DNA of 64,000 bases from Allacma fusca. Taxonomy: Eukaryota; Arthropoda; Collembola; Symphypleona; Sminthuridae. Under the pieces are notes generated by a model. That model ran no database searches. It worked only from the letters and a program-made list of their open reading frames with translations, and was not told the origin of the DNA. Shown here in pieces: positions 39,701 to 51,072 of this stretch (within the stretch, counting starts at the first letter, position 1; every line of letters starts with the position of its first letter). Position numbers and translations under genes: made by a program. The stretch covers positions 50,975,402-51,039,401 of the forward strand of contig OX359249.1 in NCBI GenBank assembly GCA_947179485.1, written 5' to 3'.

Positions 39701-42700
39701 ATTGTCGTAAATTAGTAATAGAGCATATAGAAGTTGATTCGTGTGAATTTGGTCCCTCACAAAGGACGTTAAAACCAAAAAAAAACGGCTTTAACTAATT
39801 TTAGGCGGATATGCTTTACAACTCTTATTTAATACAATCATTAAAACTTCTGTTGATAGTTTCTAGGAGTGTAAGGTGTAGTGTAATTCCATACTTCACA
39901 AGACCTGATATGACCGCATATATAGACATAATATATGAACAAACGATTGTGGTGGGGTTTACCTAGTGCTACCGATACGCATCGTTTTGGGTTCGCCGAA
40001 GACTTGATTGAATTAATTACCTTTATTGTATTTTTTGGATGCTAAGGCCTCTTTTATTTCTGCCATCCTGTCTACTCACAGTCTGACTAGTTTCAACATT
40101 TGGGATCAATCAAGTTTTAAAATTTAGCATCCAAGTCATCCTTCTGCATTTATTAAAAACAACAAAACAAAATCGAATTTCAGCAGTGGAGGTGACATTT
40201 ATCCAACTAACAATAAGTAATTACTGGTGTCCAACAGAAATTGCTCTCATTTACAATATCCGATGTACCCAAACATCTAATATCAGTACAGGTTATGGTC
40301 ATAGCAGGTAACAATTAATTACTCTATTGACCTCAAGTAGGCATTCTAAGTTACGCGTTGTTCAATAACTTTAGATGGCCTTAAACATCTGTAAATAGTG
40401 CAAAGATTTTGTTGACCTTACTTAAGCCCAGCGTTTCAAAGTATAAATGTAAATAAACCGTGCACTTCAATAGCTCCTAATGGTCATTATGATGTTATTT
40501 GAGATTTATTATAAAGTGTATGTAAGGTCATGGGTCTACTAATAACCCACAAAGGTCAAATTAAGGTCATGGGAGTTCTTATGACCCATCGAAAATGAGG
40601 AACTCCTTGTAGCCCACAGGTCAAATAAAGGTCATGGAATTTCTTGTAACCCACTGAGGTCAAATTAAGGTCATGGAATTTCTGTGACCCATTGAGGTCA
40701 AATTAAGGTCATGGAATTTCTTGTGACCCACTGAGGTCAATTTGAGGTCAAGGAACTTGTTGTAACTCACTGAGGTCAATTTGAGGTCATGTTACTATCT
40801 GTGACTCAATACTGTAAGATGAATTTGAAATCATGTTGATATTTTTTGCGAATCAGGTCAATTTGAGGTCATGTATCTATTGTGACTCACTCAGGTCAAT
40901 TTGAGGTCACGTATTTATTGGTGACTCACTCAGGTCGATTTGAGGTCATGTATCTATTTTTCACTCACTCAGGTCAATTTGAGGTCATGTATCTATTTGT
41001 GACTCACTCAGGTCAATTTGAGGTCACGTATTTATTGGTGACTCACTCAGGTCAATTTGAGGTCATGTTGCCATTTGTGACTCACTCACGTCGATTTGAG
41101 GTCATGTATCTATTTGTGACTCACTCAGGTCAATTCGTCAATTGAGTCATGTTGCTATTTGTGACTCACTCACGTCGATTTGAGGTCATGTATCTATTTG
41201 TCACTCACTCAGGTCAATTTGAGGTCATGTATCTATTTGTCACTCACTCAGGTCAATTTGAGGTCATGTATCTATTTGTCACTCACTCACGTCGATTTGA
41301 GGTCATGTTACTTTTGGGCACTTTTCCAAACTCAAAGTTTGAAAAGGTTATTACCCGCTGTTGTGGTGGTTTGTTTGTTATAGTTTTGTTTTATCTTATC
41401 GCGGTTTTGTTTTGTTCTAGTTTTGTTTTTTCGAAAACTGATTTTGTTTGTTTTGTTTTGTTCAAAAAACAAGAACTGAACAAAAGAACAAACAAAATGC
41501 GAACAATATTACAGCACTACCTGTAGGGGCAAAATTGAATGGATGCATTCAAATGTTCATTTTTCTCCTTATAGGAACATGTTATCATCAATATAAGAAC
41601 CAAAGCGTTTATAGTTACTCTTATAAAGGAATGTGCTATCAAGCAAAAACTGTGATTCAGCTATAGGTTACTTTAGTGTAAGTAGGTATATTATCAGCCT
41701 TGTACTGTCTCCTGCCTTGTCTGAGTCCGGGGTTCCATTCCCGGCGGTGTCCTTTGGAGATAACTAACAGTCAGAACCAAAGGGGGATAAATATTTCTCA
41801 AACTTTACTAAGCCATGACGCCATAAATAGGGAAAGACTGGGAAGCAAAGACTATGCAGAATTGTGTAATGAATAATTGTGCAATGTTGACTGCATCGCT
41901 ATTTGAAGGGAGTAGGAAAATCGATCGAAATGTGATGTCGTAACAAAAGAACGGGATATTCCCTACCCTGATTAAGTGAGGTGTATCACTAACATTGCAT
42001 GTATACGTATACAACATGTATTTTAAAATTTCCTCATAGCTCGTGGAAAGTCCTTTAACTTATAATTTTGTACACTTGCGCAACCCCCCACCCCCCAAGT
42101 ATGTAATAGCCACTTTCTACTAGTCATCATTCGCTGTTTACGTTGACCATAGATCGTAGCTGCGTTTAATTCATTCTCGGCCTTGGCTTCGCGATTCGAA
42201 ACCTCCGCGGTAACATACATACATGCATATGTACATTAACCTTTCACGAGGACCCGCGTATCGAGGCCGTTAGTCTTGGTAAGCATACTCACCATAGCTT
42301 CTTCACAATTTTCCTGACTGCAGTGTTTGCATCTTAGAATATTTTAGATCAATTCCCTTTTGCTTCTTCCATTTTCCAGATACGTTTTTGCTGTGGCGAC
42401 GTCTACATACTGTAAAAGTTTATTTCTGTTTCTGTGTCTATTGATACCGCATTCCGCAATAAAACCGTAGGGTCTTACTTATTGGCGATTTCTTCAATGA
42501 ATGCATTACATTAACCCCCTTACCTACTATTATCCCATACCCAATTTTTTATCCACTACCCTTAGCACTATTTCCATATCGTCGCTGAAAAGGCAAAATG
42601 GTCTAAGTGTTGTAAAAAGCATGAAGACCATTTTGCCTCTTCAGTGACGATATAATCACCATTAACCCCGTATACTGTGCATTAACACATACCCAAACGC

Positions 42701-44864
42701 TTTACCCCCCGCCCTCCTCCGCCTTACACCCATACCCAAAAGCTTAACCCTCATATGGACACCATTAATCTCACACCCAAAAGCTTTACCCCCTTTTGTA
42801 CACCATTAATCTTACACCCAAAAGCTTTACCCCCTTTTGTACACCACTACAGCTCACCTCCTGACTTATATCAATATTTAAGACGGGTCACCGACGTGGG
42901 ACTGGACGAGAAACGGTATTAGTGTTCCTCATGGATACAAAAATAAGGCATCTGGACCTGTTCCTGAACCCTATTAATGGATACTTCAAAATTGTGTACA
43001 TTTAACCATACCCATATTAACAGGTTCTAATTTTTTGCACCTGAATTGAAAAAATAATGAAATGATTTGAAATTTATCCCAAACGTGCTCAAATATTGAA
43101 CCCCTGTGTGTACAGGTACCTTACTGTAGTGGGATATGTAACCGGGTTCTTCTTCAAGATTCATAGAATGTGATCAACCTTGTTTTTTACTTTGAGTACA
43201 AGTTAGGCCATACAACACATCAACTTTATTACGTTTTTAACTTTATTTCATTTGGTCTGAACTCGTGAATATGAGCGGAAGAGTTGCACTCATCTGGTTG
43301 GAGCGAAAGAAATGCCGAAGAAAATATTTTATTTATAAAGATTTGTCGCCGTTAATTTGGTTTACAAAATATTTCGAATTCGTTGTGTCTCTAAGTCCAC
43401 TGGTTACTTCGTTAAGCGAAGAATAGTCCCCTTAATGTCATGTGTCAGATAAGAAATTGTCCTGCCCTTTGGAAAATTTTCCTGCTACCATTGATATTGT
43501 GTGGCGCCCCTTATGATTACAGGTAGTATCCGGGTATTTGGGGGCAGATCCAGGTACAATATGAGCGCGTAAATTTTTAAATTTAATTTTTTTTAAAACA
43601 TCTGCGAGCACATACCGTCCTTCCGTGGTGTCCCATCCCGCCCCTTAAAAACTCCTGACCAGTCATATGACAAATTTTCACATGAAAAATGTTGACATCA
43701 TGTCCCGGCCCGTTCCGTCCCGTGGTTTAGTACTTGGTTTTTTTTACTTTTGGGTTTGAAAGTAATGGTAGGTTGGGGGGACGAGGTTTTGGGTACAGGT
43801 AATGTTGGGCATAACGGAATAACAGTGTGCAGAGGGGGGAAATATAATGCCAACATCTAAGAATGCCCAATAAGTAAGACCCGAAAACTTACCCCAAACT
43901 CCTAAGAGTGTAGGCACTTGCATAAGAAAACTGAATACCCAACAGAAAGCAATCATAAAGCCGATCCAAAGTGGTTTGTACAACTTGACGTAAAAAGAGT
44001 TATTGGTTATCATGATGAACCTTTAAAAATGCATTTTATAATTAATTATCTCACCTTCACACGTATATATGTATACTTTTCGCAGGGTCCTTTACAAGAG
44101 TAAACTAAATTACCTATTGATTGTAATCATAGCTATCGAAAGCAGTGAAACTCCAAGATTCCAGTACCGGAGGAGAGGGAACATTGTGCACAGAAAATGA
44201 TCCTTCCCGTAGATCCAATCGCCGTTAATAAACCGGGAGGCACTGAATGGCAGCACCAATAAGCAAAACATAAAGTCTGCAGCACACAAACTGAAAAATT
44301 TCGGAAACGTATTAGCCCTACCCCGTTTTACATACATGAATTTTGCTTTGGACCGTGAGTAGCATTTACAATTGGGAATCTTTGGCTAATTGTGAGAATT
44401 GGATAAGCTTCCAAGATTTCAAAGGCAAAAGGGGATTTTATTTTAATAAACGAACATTCATATTTCCTTAATACGAGTCTTGAAAAATTTCTAGAGCTTT
44501 ACCTGAAATCGTTGCACGCATCTATATTATTTTTGTATCTTAGCTTACACTATCTGGAGGAATTCATAAAATGACATGACAAACATTTATTTGAAACTAA
44601 ATTTATTTTGAGAGCTGATGATATAAATGATTAACCAAACCCATAATACCTGATGATAAAGGCAGCAGCTATATTCTGGATTCGCTGACATTTTAGAAGT
44701 GCTATGATTGTCAAAGCATTTCCAAAGAGTCCAATAATCATTATAATAATAGTAGCAGTAGCAGCTGTTACCAAAGTCCAACTGGAGAACTTTGCCAAAG
44801 CAGTCATTTCTCCCACCACACTCCTATTACACTCCAAATAATAGTTATCACTGTCGTTACTCAT
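27726..44864 (-). CDS. Rhodopsin-like GPCR, Tre1/moody group
   Basis: Six exons, in coding order: 44864-44650, 44290-44114, 44020-43893, 28465-28312, 28230-28058, 27952-27726. Phases agree and give 1074 nt, 357 aa. The ATG at 44864 follows an in-frame TAA. Features: N-glycosylation sequons near the N-terminus (NDS, NRS); TM1 GLFGNALTI with N49; TM2 LCAAD with D77; Cys106 at the top of TM3; NRF (130-132) in place of DRY; TM4 followed by LLGVWGRFGYD; TM5; basic loop; TM6 FCYLP; TM7 NPIIY (299-303). NRY-type motifs and the LGVWG(R/K)FG loop are typical of Drosophila Tre1 and moody, which guide germ-cell/neuroblast polarity and blood-brain-barrier formation. Tre1 or moody orthology is not resolved. 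The third intron (28466-43892) is 15.4 kb and filled with repeats. Confidence 0.92.
28575..30530. mobile_element. Element with long imperfect terminal inverted repeats, in the GPCR intron
   Basis: CATCTGAAAAGTTTC and GTGAATTTTCACATGTTAAT-like segments occur at about 28625-28700 and inverted at about 30405-30465. Outside them, CATCCC(A/T)CCTCC motifs at about 28590 and 30495 (inverted) extend the arms to roughly 130 bp. The interior of about 1.7 kb has unrecognised frames (29363-29871, 30097-30324) and two perfect hairpins. Superfamily and exact ends are not resolved. Confidence 0.6.
29224..29283. other. Two adjacent perfect hairpins
   Basis: 29224-29254: a 13-bp perfect stem (CGCAAATCTCCCG) with a 5-base loop. 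29259-29283: a 9-bp perfect stem (TATATCGCT) with a 7-base loop. They lie inside the TIR element in the GPCR intron. They could be cruciform or transposition-related structure; no RNA gene is recognised. Confidence 0.7.
31555..31680. repeat. Short tandem repeat, about four copies
   Basis: AGTTCCTTCTGTTTACATTC followed by ACTATCCAAA recurs about four times with small changes and one short copy. Confidence 0.75.
31675..31905. repeat. Dispersed repeat copy A
   Basis: About 200 bp resemble 34450-34650 in the same orientation, sharing ACCTTTGCGC, a TACA(C/G)AATTGT region, a TTTCAAAGCAA region and TTTTCTAAACTAAG. Its first 45 bp also match, inverted, the region 640-697. An old interspersed repeat of unknown class. 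Confidence 0.6.
33088..33967. mobile_element. hAT-like element carrying a 39-bp satellite
   Basis: The left end CAGGGCTGGGC and the right end GCCAAGCCCTG form an imperfect 11-bp inverted repeat. AGTAATCTGTAATCC words occur inside both ends (about 33125 and 33913). The flanking 8-mers GTCATGGC and ATCATGAT match at 5 of 8 bases. The interior is almost entirely the satellite at 33163-33840. Confidence 0.6.
33163..33840. repeat. 39-bp tandem satellite, 17 copies
   Basis: Seventeen near-identical 39-bp units contain ATCACATAATTACCTCCCTC and CCAGATATTTAAAATG. Because 39 is a multiple of three and the unit lacks stops in one frame, it gives a false 236-aa open frame repeating MLSHNYLPPQIFK. Single-base variants recur (ATCATATAA in units 3, 6 and 13; AAATTTTATC in units 12 and 17), so the array grew by local duplication. 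No start context, signal or homologue supports a protein. Confidence 0.92.
34450..34650. repeat. Dispersed repeat copy B
   Basis: A diverged direct copy of the repeat at 31675-31905 (TTTGCGC, CATGCTGTACAATTGT, TTTCAAAGCAATAGG, TTTTCTAAACTAAG). Confidence 0.58.
34651..36549. other. GPCR intron sequence without recognised features
   Basis: No exon, RNA gene or clear repeat was seen. Frames at 34877-35154 and 35498-35780 have no domain. Confidence 0.4.
36730..36965. repeat. 39-bp tandem array, five copies (left arm)
   Basis: Five almost perfect copies of a 39-bp unit containing GACCTCAAATTGACCTGAGT and GAGTCACAAATAGCAACAT. The period is divisible by three, giving a spurious minus-strand frame with MLLFVTHSGQFEV repeats. 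Degenerate copies continue to about 37250. Confidence 0.9.
38065..38911. mobile_element. TA-flanked MITE nested in the left arm
   Basis: The ends TCGTCGGTGAAGAGGCAAAA and its inverse are perfect. Their continuation ATGATCTAGGTGCAT is also inverted-repeated. The right arm of the surrounding inverted pair keeps the empty site (CTTCTATATGCTCTATTA, inverted, at about 39718-39735), which fixes the boundaries and gives a TA (or ATAT) duplication. Interior ends repeat AAAGCAAAATGATCTAGATG words. Length is 847 bp, with no transposase; Tc1/mariner-type by target site only. Confidence 0.85.
38970..39169. other. Assembly gap (200 N)
   Basis: Exactly 200 N. The about 180 bases before it (38791-38969) are repeated immediately after it (39170-39344) with only small insertions and deletions. 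The gap therefore most likely separates two overlapping contig ends and contains no missing DNA. Confidence 0.95.
39511..41519. mobile_element. hAT-like element, right member of an inverted pair
   Basis: A mirror image of 36550-39502 without the nested 847-bp insertion. It starts TAGTGCTGTAATTTGTTCG, ends with the inverse of TAGTGCTGTAATATTGTTCG, and is flanked by CCTATAGG (39503-39510) and CCTGTAGG (41520-41527). The GAGGTCA/TGACC tandem block lies at 40510-41310 and is longer and more varied than in the left arm. No transposase is visible. Confidence 0.88.
40510..41310. repeat. GAGGTCA tandem array, right arm
   Basis: About twenty degenerate units containing GACTCACTCAGGTCAATTTG and AGGTCATGTATCTATTTGT, the inverse of the array at 36730-37250. 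Unit variants (CACGTCGATTTGAGG, GTATTTATTGGTGA) alternate. Confidence 0.85.
42579..42650. mobile_element. 72-bp miniature copy of the TCGTCGGTGAAGAGG family
   Basis: TCGTCGCTGAAAAGGCAAAA followed by TGGTCTAAGTG, a loop of about 10 bases, and the inverse arm, flanked by TA at each side. It is essentially only the two terminal repeats of the 847-bp element at 38065 and would fold as one hairpin. Confidence 0.82.
42700..42850. repeat. Tandem repeat, about 44-bp unit, three to four copies
   Basis: ACCCAAAAGCTTTACCCCCT followed by TTTGTACACCATTAATCT recurs three full times, with degenerate copies to the left. Confidence 0.8.
43600..43740. repeat. GTCCCGTCCC word fragment
   Basis: GTGTCCCATCCCGCCCC and GTCCCGGCCCGTTCCGTCCC lie near the exon-3 end of the GPCR intron. 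The words match those of the element at 48868. Ends and target duplication are not resolved. Confidence 0.45.
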
Positions 44865-47800
44865 TGTGAGACAAGTAATATCCAAGTATTAATTCATACG
44901 AGTAATACTTACGTCCCACTTCACCCTTCCGTTTTCTCCTACAGTTGTATTTTCATAATTTATAAGTTTTTAAATTGGTACTCCCGAAAAGAACCACTGC
45001 AAGAAAAGTTCACTTTTGATATGAATTATTACAGCTGGAAATTTCACATTTGAATTGTTCCAGTTTTGGTAAAAACTTTGTCACTTAGTTTTGAATATAA
45101 GAAAGTACTAAACTTCTGAGGGGCTATTCTGCCACCAGGGATTTAAATGAAAATGGTACAGCCTTTTGACAAGCACACGAAACATGTTACAGTCAAGTAC
45201 AGAGTTTGTCACTTGCAAATTGACAGGATACGAAAAAAAGATCGCAGAAGTACTTACCAAAAAGGTATATACTTGCAGGATATCCTTAAATGCAGTACGG
45301 ATATACTTTGAGTGAAATTAATTAATAACCACCGAAGTTTTCTATCCTAGCTCTCGGCAATATATAACTGTATTTTTTAACTATATAATTAGTTGGGTCA
45401 TATTATGAGAAAATACTACCGGTTGTCGTGAGCAATGCTAATCCTTAGGTTTATTTGAAATGGTGGAATGAAATATCAAATTACTGACATAGGAGGATCA
45501 TGTGCATCCTCAAAAGAATAGTTTACTACTGCGCAAATTATGCGAAGTATTCTTTGTTCAAGATACTCATCTCATCTCATACTCCGAGAGATCTCTAAGA
45601 CCAGGGGAATGTGTTAACTTAGAATTAATCTAGAGGAAAATTTGACACTTAAGAATTCTAACTCTCACCCCACACCCTGGACGATTCACAAACACAACGG
45701 TATTATTTTTATGGAGATTTGCAAACCCCCGTCACCTTGCTGTCAGCGTGATCACTGCCATAATTACAATTGATTTGCTGTATCCGCAATTGATTTCAAT
45801 TTTGTCTTTGGTAAATTATCTTTTATTGATGAGAACGTTATTCCAGGCTAATGTATGTAGAGGTTTTGGTTATTGCATATGTTCACTTCGACAGAGTATT
45901 TGTTCATGTGGTACTTTCACCACGCATTGATTTTTGGTTCATTGCTGTTAGATGTTGCTTTTGATAAATAAGTACAGTCCCATATATATATATATATATA
46001 TACATATATGTATATAATACCAAGTCGCACTTCTGCGAAAGAACTAAATTAATTCGTATCTGAAAAGTCTGTTGACAGGGAATGAGTAAATGATTGCATA
46101 TTTATATTGTTCGGTCTGAACCTATAGTGCTCAACAAGTGGTAAGAGAAAACATTTGCCAGCTGCATTATTAGTAGGTATATGAAAAAACTATTTAGAAT
46201 AAACACAAGTACACATGATACTACATTGGCACTCTATGTATTGTGTACATTAGTAGGTAATAGATGGAAGTAAATAGTTATCTCTTGTTAAGAAAATCAG
46301 AAAAAGTATATTTTGTTGCTGTGCGTAATTACATTTCCTCATTGCTTGTGTACGTAAGGTTTATTGACTTCCAGTTTGTAGCTCTTAAAACTAGAACGTT
46401 AGTAACTGCTTGCAATTGCAAAACTATGATCGAGTATCGTCTGTACTTCCACTGGACTGAAACTTCCAAAACGTACTTTACAAACTTGTGACCAGCATGT
46501 CTTAGATTCGGTACGTCTTTGATAATTCAACTTCAAAGTAAACATATTTTTTTAAATCGTAAGAACTAATTAGGTGAAATACTTACACAATAATAATTTT
46601 TTGTCATTATTATTGCCTATTATGTTCGTTCTAGTCGTTTTTATAATATTCTAACACTAAGTAGACTTTGCTAGAAATGTACTTCCCGTTCAGTTTAAAA
46701 TGCAACCGTTCGTATTGTGCAAGCGCGGCGATTCCGCTTCCTTCTACTCTCGTCTTGACCAATGTTCACAAGTAAATTCACACTGGTGTTTAAATTTCCT
46801 TGCTACTGCAAGACCTTGCGAGAGAAATTAACGTTTTAACTGGGAATTTTCAGCTGTAAATGTTGTTTGTTGTCCTGGAATGGATGTTTTGAATTTTTTT
46901 TGAAGCACTATACTATTGGGTTTAACAACGATGAACTAGTACACAGAAGAACAGCATAAGTTTTTGATTTTCCCTTGTTTGAAAAATTAAAGGAAAAATG
47001 ATGATGTGATAAATTGATGAATTTATCCAATTGATTGGTTAATGTTGTTTAAGTGTGTACACATGGCTACAAACAAGAGCTCCACGAAGAGGATGAGAAA
47101 ACTAACAACGAGACTGGACTTACTCTGATCAAAAAACTTTTCACTGCGTTCCAGAATATTACACAGGAAACCACTTGAAGGAGGAAATATAAATGGCCAG
47201 GAACACCGTGATGCTGCTGTATTCATGAACGGGAAGTTGTAGATAAAATAAATTGAGTACACACTTTCAGAGCATTTCATCTCTCCTCAGAATAAATGTG
47301 ATTTAATTTTGTTTCAAAGTAAATCCCCACTCGGACAAATGGCTAATATGACAGTGAAAACAACAAGCTTAAAGGGAATTAGCATAAATGCAGACACATC
47401 ATTGGATTGACACATGGGGGTAATAGTGCTTAAATTCAGATATTGCTGGCATTCGTTCTTACGGCATTGATCACCCTTTGTAATTACTACAACATTACAT
47501 AGATTATGGTGCATAAGAAAGATATATGTAATTTTTTGTTGTGCATTTTGCTTTTTTGGGTCCATTCAAATGATAACTCCTACAATATGAGATTATCCAA
47601 TCCAAGCACAACGTGACATATACACAATGTGTGGCTTGACAGTTTTTACTACCGCACGTTTCTCAGTTTCGAGGTATTCTATATTGTAAACATATTTCCT
47701 TTAAAAACATGCTTAAGTTGGCGGTATAATTTAGTAACTTTACACTATTTTGTTTCAATACAGGATAACAAGTTCTATTCTACTTTGTAAAGGATTAATC

Positions 47801-48400
47801 AAAAAATTATTTAGGTTTGATTTTATTCCGAAGGAAAAATGTTACTGAAAGCTAGGGACAGTGATAGATCATATTCAAATTTTACTGAGCAAGTGTCAGA
47901 GTTGAAGGGTTTTAAATAGTTATATTGATTATTTAATGTGAGTAATATGTGATCGCATGCATACGTGTACGCACAAGAACCCATTCGGATAGTCAGACCC
48001 TAAAATAGAGATTTCAAACCTTAACTTGCCTGATTATCAGAGCAAGTATGCTCTCACGGTTTAAAGACTGATGGGACGAATAATATGGGAAATTTTAATA
48101 GAGTCCAATGAGGAAGTTTACCATTACTCGTCTTTCCCCGTCTCTCCCAATCTTTTGTCCCTCAGCATGTAATTACTGCATGAGGATATACTACACAAGA
48201 AATGTTACATTTATTGACTGTAGTCAAGCACCATGCCAGTGTTTTACATGATAACAGCCTAAAATAATAAAATTACTGCTGGGGTCCATCTACAGCAGAG
48301 GTTGGCGTAATACTGACATATAAGTACATCCAATCTTCACATGCTATTTTAACAAATACAGTTATTTTTCTTGTTTTAAACCTAGGTACGAATTGTCTGG
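44865..48400. other. GPCR upstream region
   Basis: No repeat structure dominates and no exon is supported. A TA/CATATA microsatellite lies at about 45981-46018. Minus-strand frames at 47023-47280 and 47314-47565 contain hydrophobic stretches but no family I recognise. GPCR 5' UTR exons may lie here. Confidence 0.4.
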
Positions 48401-48404
48401 AGAC

Positions 48405-48745
48405 TAATACTAGACTGGAAGCTACAGACAGGACTAATATCCTGGGCGCTGGAGAACGGTCTTATAGACTGTAGTAAGGACTAGGCTAGAGGCTCGAGAA
48501 CGGACTAATGGGCTGGATACTGGAAAACGCTTTGATGGGGTTGAGGCTCGATAACGGACTAATACGCTGGAGGCTGGTGAATGCACTAATGGGATGGATA
48601 CTGAAAACGGACTTAAATGGCTAGATGTTGGAGACTCGAGAACGGATTAATGGGCTGGATTCTGAACTGCGGACTAATAGGCTGGAGGATAGAAAATAAA
48701 CTGTTATTCTGAATGCTGGAGAACGGACTAATTGGCTGGAGTTAG
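48405..48745. repeat. Degenerate tandem repeat GAACGGACTAATGGGCTGG
   Basis: About eleven variable units of roughly 25-35 bp built from GAACGGACTAATGGGCTGGA followed by TACTGG. Confidence 0.8.
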
Positions 48746-48867
48746 AGCTCCGCACGGGTGAGGTATCTTAATCCGGAACCGTACTCGAATTTTCGGGTAA
48801 AAGCAGAGTCAGATCCAGACTTGCTCTTTCAAGTACAGTTAGAAAACCCTGCTCTGATTGTGAGTAC

Positions 48868-50711
48868 CAGAGCTTCTGCCGGGGACAGGGACGTCCCGTC
48901 GGGACACTGGACGGACCGGGACGGGACGTCCCCGGGGACAAAATAATTGTCCCCATGTCGTATTCGGGACGGGACATGCTTTTTGGTCGTGTATATAACG
49001 GGATGGGACGAGCAAGCATAGCAGAACAAGGATAACGATTCAGCTTCAATGCTCATGATTAGGGTATGTCGATTGAAAATGCCCTGCAGTATTTGCCCGC
49101 CCACCTGAAAATGCCCAAAATGCCTGCCCACATGGCCAATTTTTGGTCATGTGGGCAGCTTTTGAAAATGCCCTGATTTTGGGCATTTTGGGCAGGGCAA
49201 GTTGGGCATTTTCACGGCACAAAAATTATACTACTAGCATATATTCAGAATATCCATCCAAATGCATGAAAGTGCAGCCAAGGAAACGTTACAAATGTGA
49301 ATATCTGGTTATTCGCTTGTTCGTAATATATTATAATGGCAAAAACAGTCAAATCAATTTAATTTCATTGACATGAAGTGATATCATTTATCACTTCTAT
49401 GAAAATAAATTCCTATGTAAACAAGAATATGAAATAAATTTACATATGCGTCACTGACGGGCGGGCAGAAATATTTTTTTCTTTTGAAGTACGAACTCCT
49501 AAATTAAAATTCTGATGGTAAGAGATCAGTCAAAATTTTAATGGGTGATGAAACTGAATTTTATACTCATTTTATTCTGCATCACTACTATCTGCAGTTT
49601 GCAACGATCAACCAAAAAAGGCTTGAGTAAAAACCAATATATAACCTCCATACAGGTTCCCAAATATTGTTGTTTCTAGTTTTATGGTGTATAAAACAAT
49701 TATTGTATGGGTTCAACTTTTAACCGAAAAGACATTTCTGATAGCAATAATATACATGTATAGGGGTATCTGAATATTCCCAGGATGGTGGAAATTCATT
49801 TTACATCGTCTGCAGTTTGCAAAAATAGTTCCTAGAATAATTTAATTTACAGCCGTATCGTGTACAGGTGTTTCACAAATTGTAATGTTCAGTATGACCT
49901 ATGGTATCCAAACGTATTTCATCACCGGCTGAATTAACTTCGTCAACATAATGACATAAATATAATAAAATTTTCAAGGTAATTTCGAACGATTTTTCTC
50001 CAAAATTACAAAGACATTTTCAAATCCATTGTCAAATTGTATAGATTGTTCTATTATATTTCACGATTCTGCCCAAAATGCCCAATTTGTCCTCGATGAA
50101 AATGCCCAAAATGCCCTTGCCCAATATGCCCTATTATGCCGCCCTCGCCCTGAAATGAAAATTCCCAAAATGCCCTGGTATTTTGGGCGGGCAAGTTGCC
50201 CAAAATGCCGGGCATTTTCAAATCGACATACCCTACTCATGAGTAAACTACTGTATTCACACAGAACACTATTTCACCGAATGTAAGACATTCGATTTTA
50301 GGTTGTAGAAAATGAAGCTTGTTGCTCAAAAATTTAAGGAAGAATCTTGGAGCTACGATTCTATAAATGTGTTTTTTATGTTTTTGATACAAATATTTTT
50401 TGTACGAAATTTTCCTCATGTACCGATTTTCGGTATGAGAATGTCGACAACTGTTTTTAGTAATTATCGGGACGGTACAGGGATTTTGTTCACATACCAC
50501 AATTTTCGGGACCGGGGACAATGTTTTTTAAAAATTTTGGAGACGGGGCGGGGACAACGTTTTTATAAATTTTGGGGGACGGGACGGGGACATGATTTTT
50601 GTCACCGTGTCCTGATTGTCGGGACGGGACTGGGGACAAAGGTTTTGAAAAAATATCGGGACCTGACGGGATGGGGACGGGACAAGAATTTTGTCCCCAA
50701 CAGAAGCTCTA
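48868..50711. mobile_element. hAT-like MITE, word GGGACGGGAC, TSD GTGAGTAC
   Basis: The ends are CAGAGCTTCTGCCGGGGACA and TAGAGCTTCTGTTGGGGACA (inverted). Exact GTGAGTAC copies lie at 48860-48867 and 50712-50719. GGGACGGGAC words fill the left 150 bp and the right 250 bp. A separate element (49060-50235) is nested inside. Removing it leaves about 660 bp. Confidence 0.9.
49060..50235. mobile_element. Nested hAT-like MITE, word GGGCATTTTGGGC, TSD CTCATGA(T/G)
   Basis: The ends are TAGGGTATGTCGATTGAAAA and the inverse of TTTTCAAATCGACATACCCTA. CTCATGAT (49052-49059) and CTCATGAG (50236-50243) match at 7 of 8. TGCCCAAAATGCCC words cluster near both ends (49080-49215 and 50070-50215). The AT-rich middle has no transposase. 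Length is 1176 bp. Confidence 0.87.
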
Positions 50712-51072
50712 GTGAGTACGGGCACAAGTACAGTTTAGGCGCACTCGGTCAGAATTTTCAAGTATTTTTTATATAACCGGACCGATCCGTACTCGAGTTT
50801 CAATTACTTTTTTTTCCAGTTAAAATAAATTAGCTGCAATTAATTTGGGAGAATGAAATCATTCAACTACTAGATTAATAGTCGTCGTACCATTTATGTA
50901 GTAAAAACATAGTGTATAATCACATTAAAAAAATGCAAGCTAAGCTCCCCTAAGTATTCCTTACGATGTTAAAATTTGAGTAACCGGTTGAGACCTATGA
51001 CCTGTTTTTGGTATCATTATTCCTTTTAGAGTAAGTACGCATATCTTAAGCGAGTAATAAAACAGTTTCAGG

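Noticed and set aside
41725..41750. GGGGTTCCATTCCCGG, resembling a tRNA T-arm
   Set aside because: No acceptor stem, D-arm or anticodon arm at the right spacing upstream; at most a remnant of a tRNA-derived repeat.
47023..47565. Two minus-strand frames with hydrophobic stretches, upstream of the GPCR
   Set aside because: Could suggest chemoreceptor exons, but no family motif, no consistent phases and interrupting stops.
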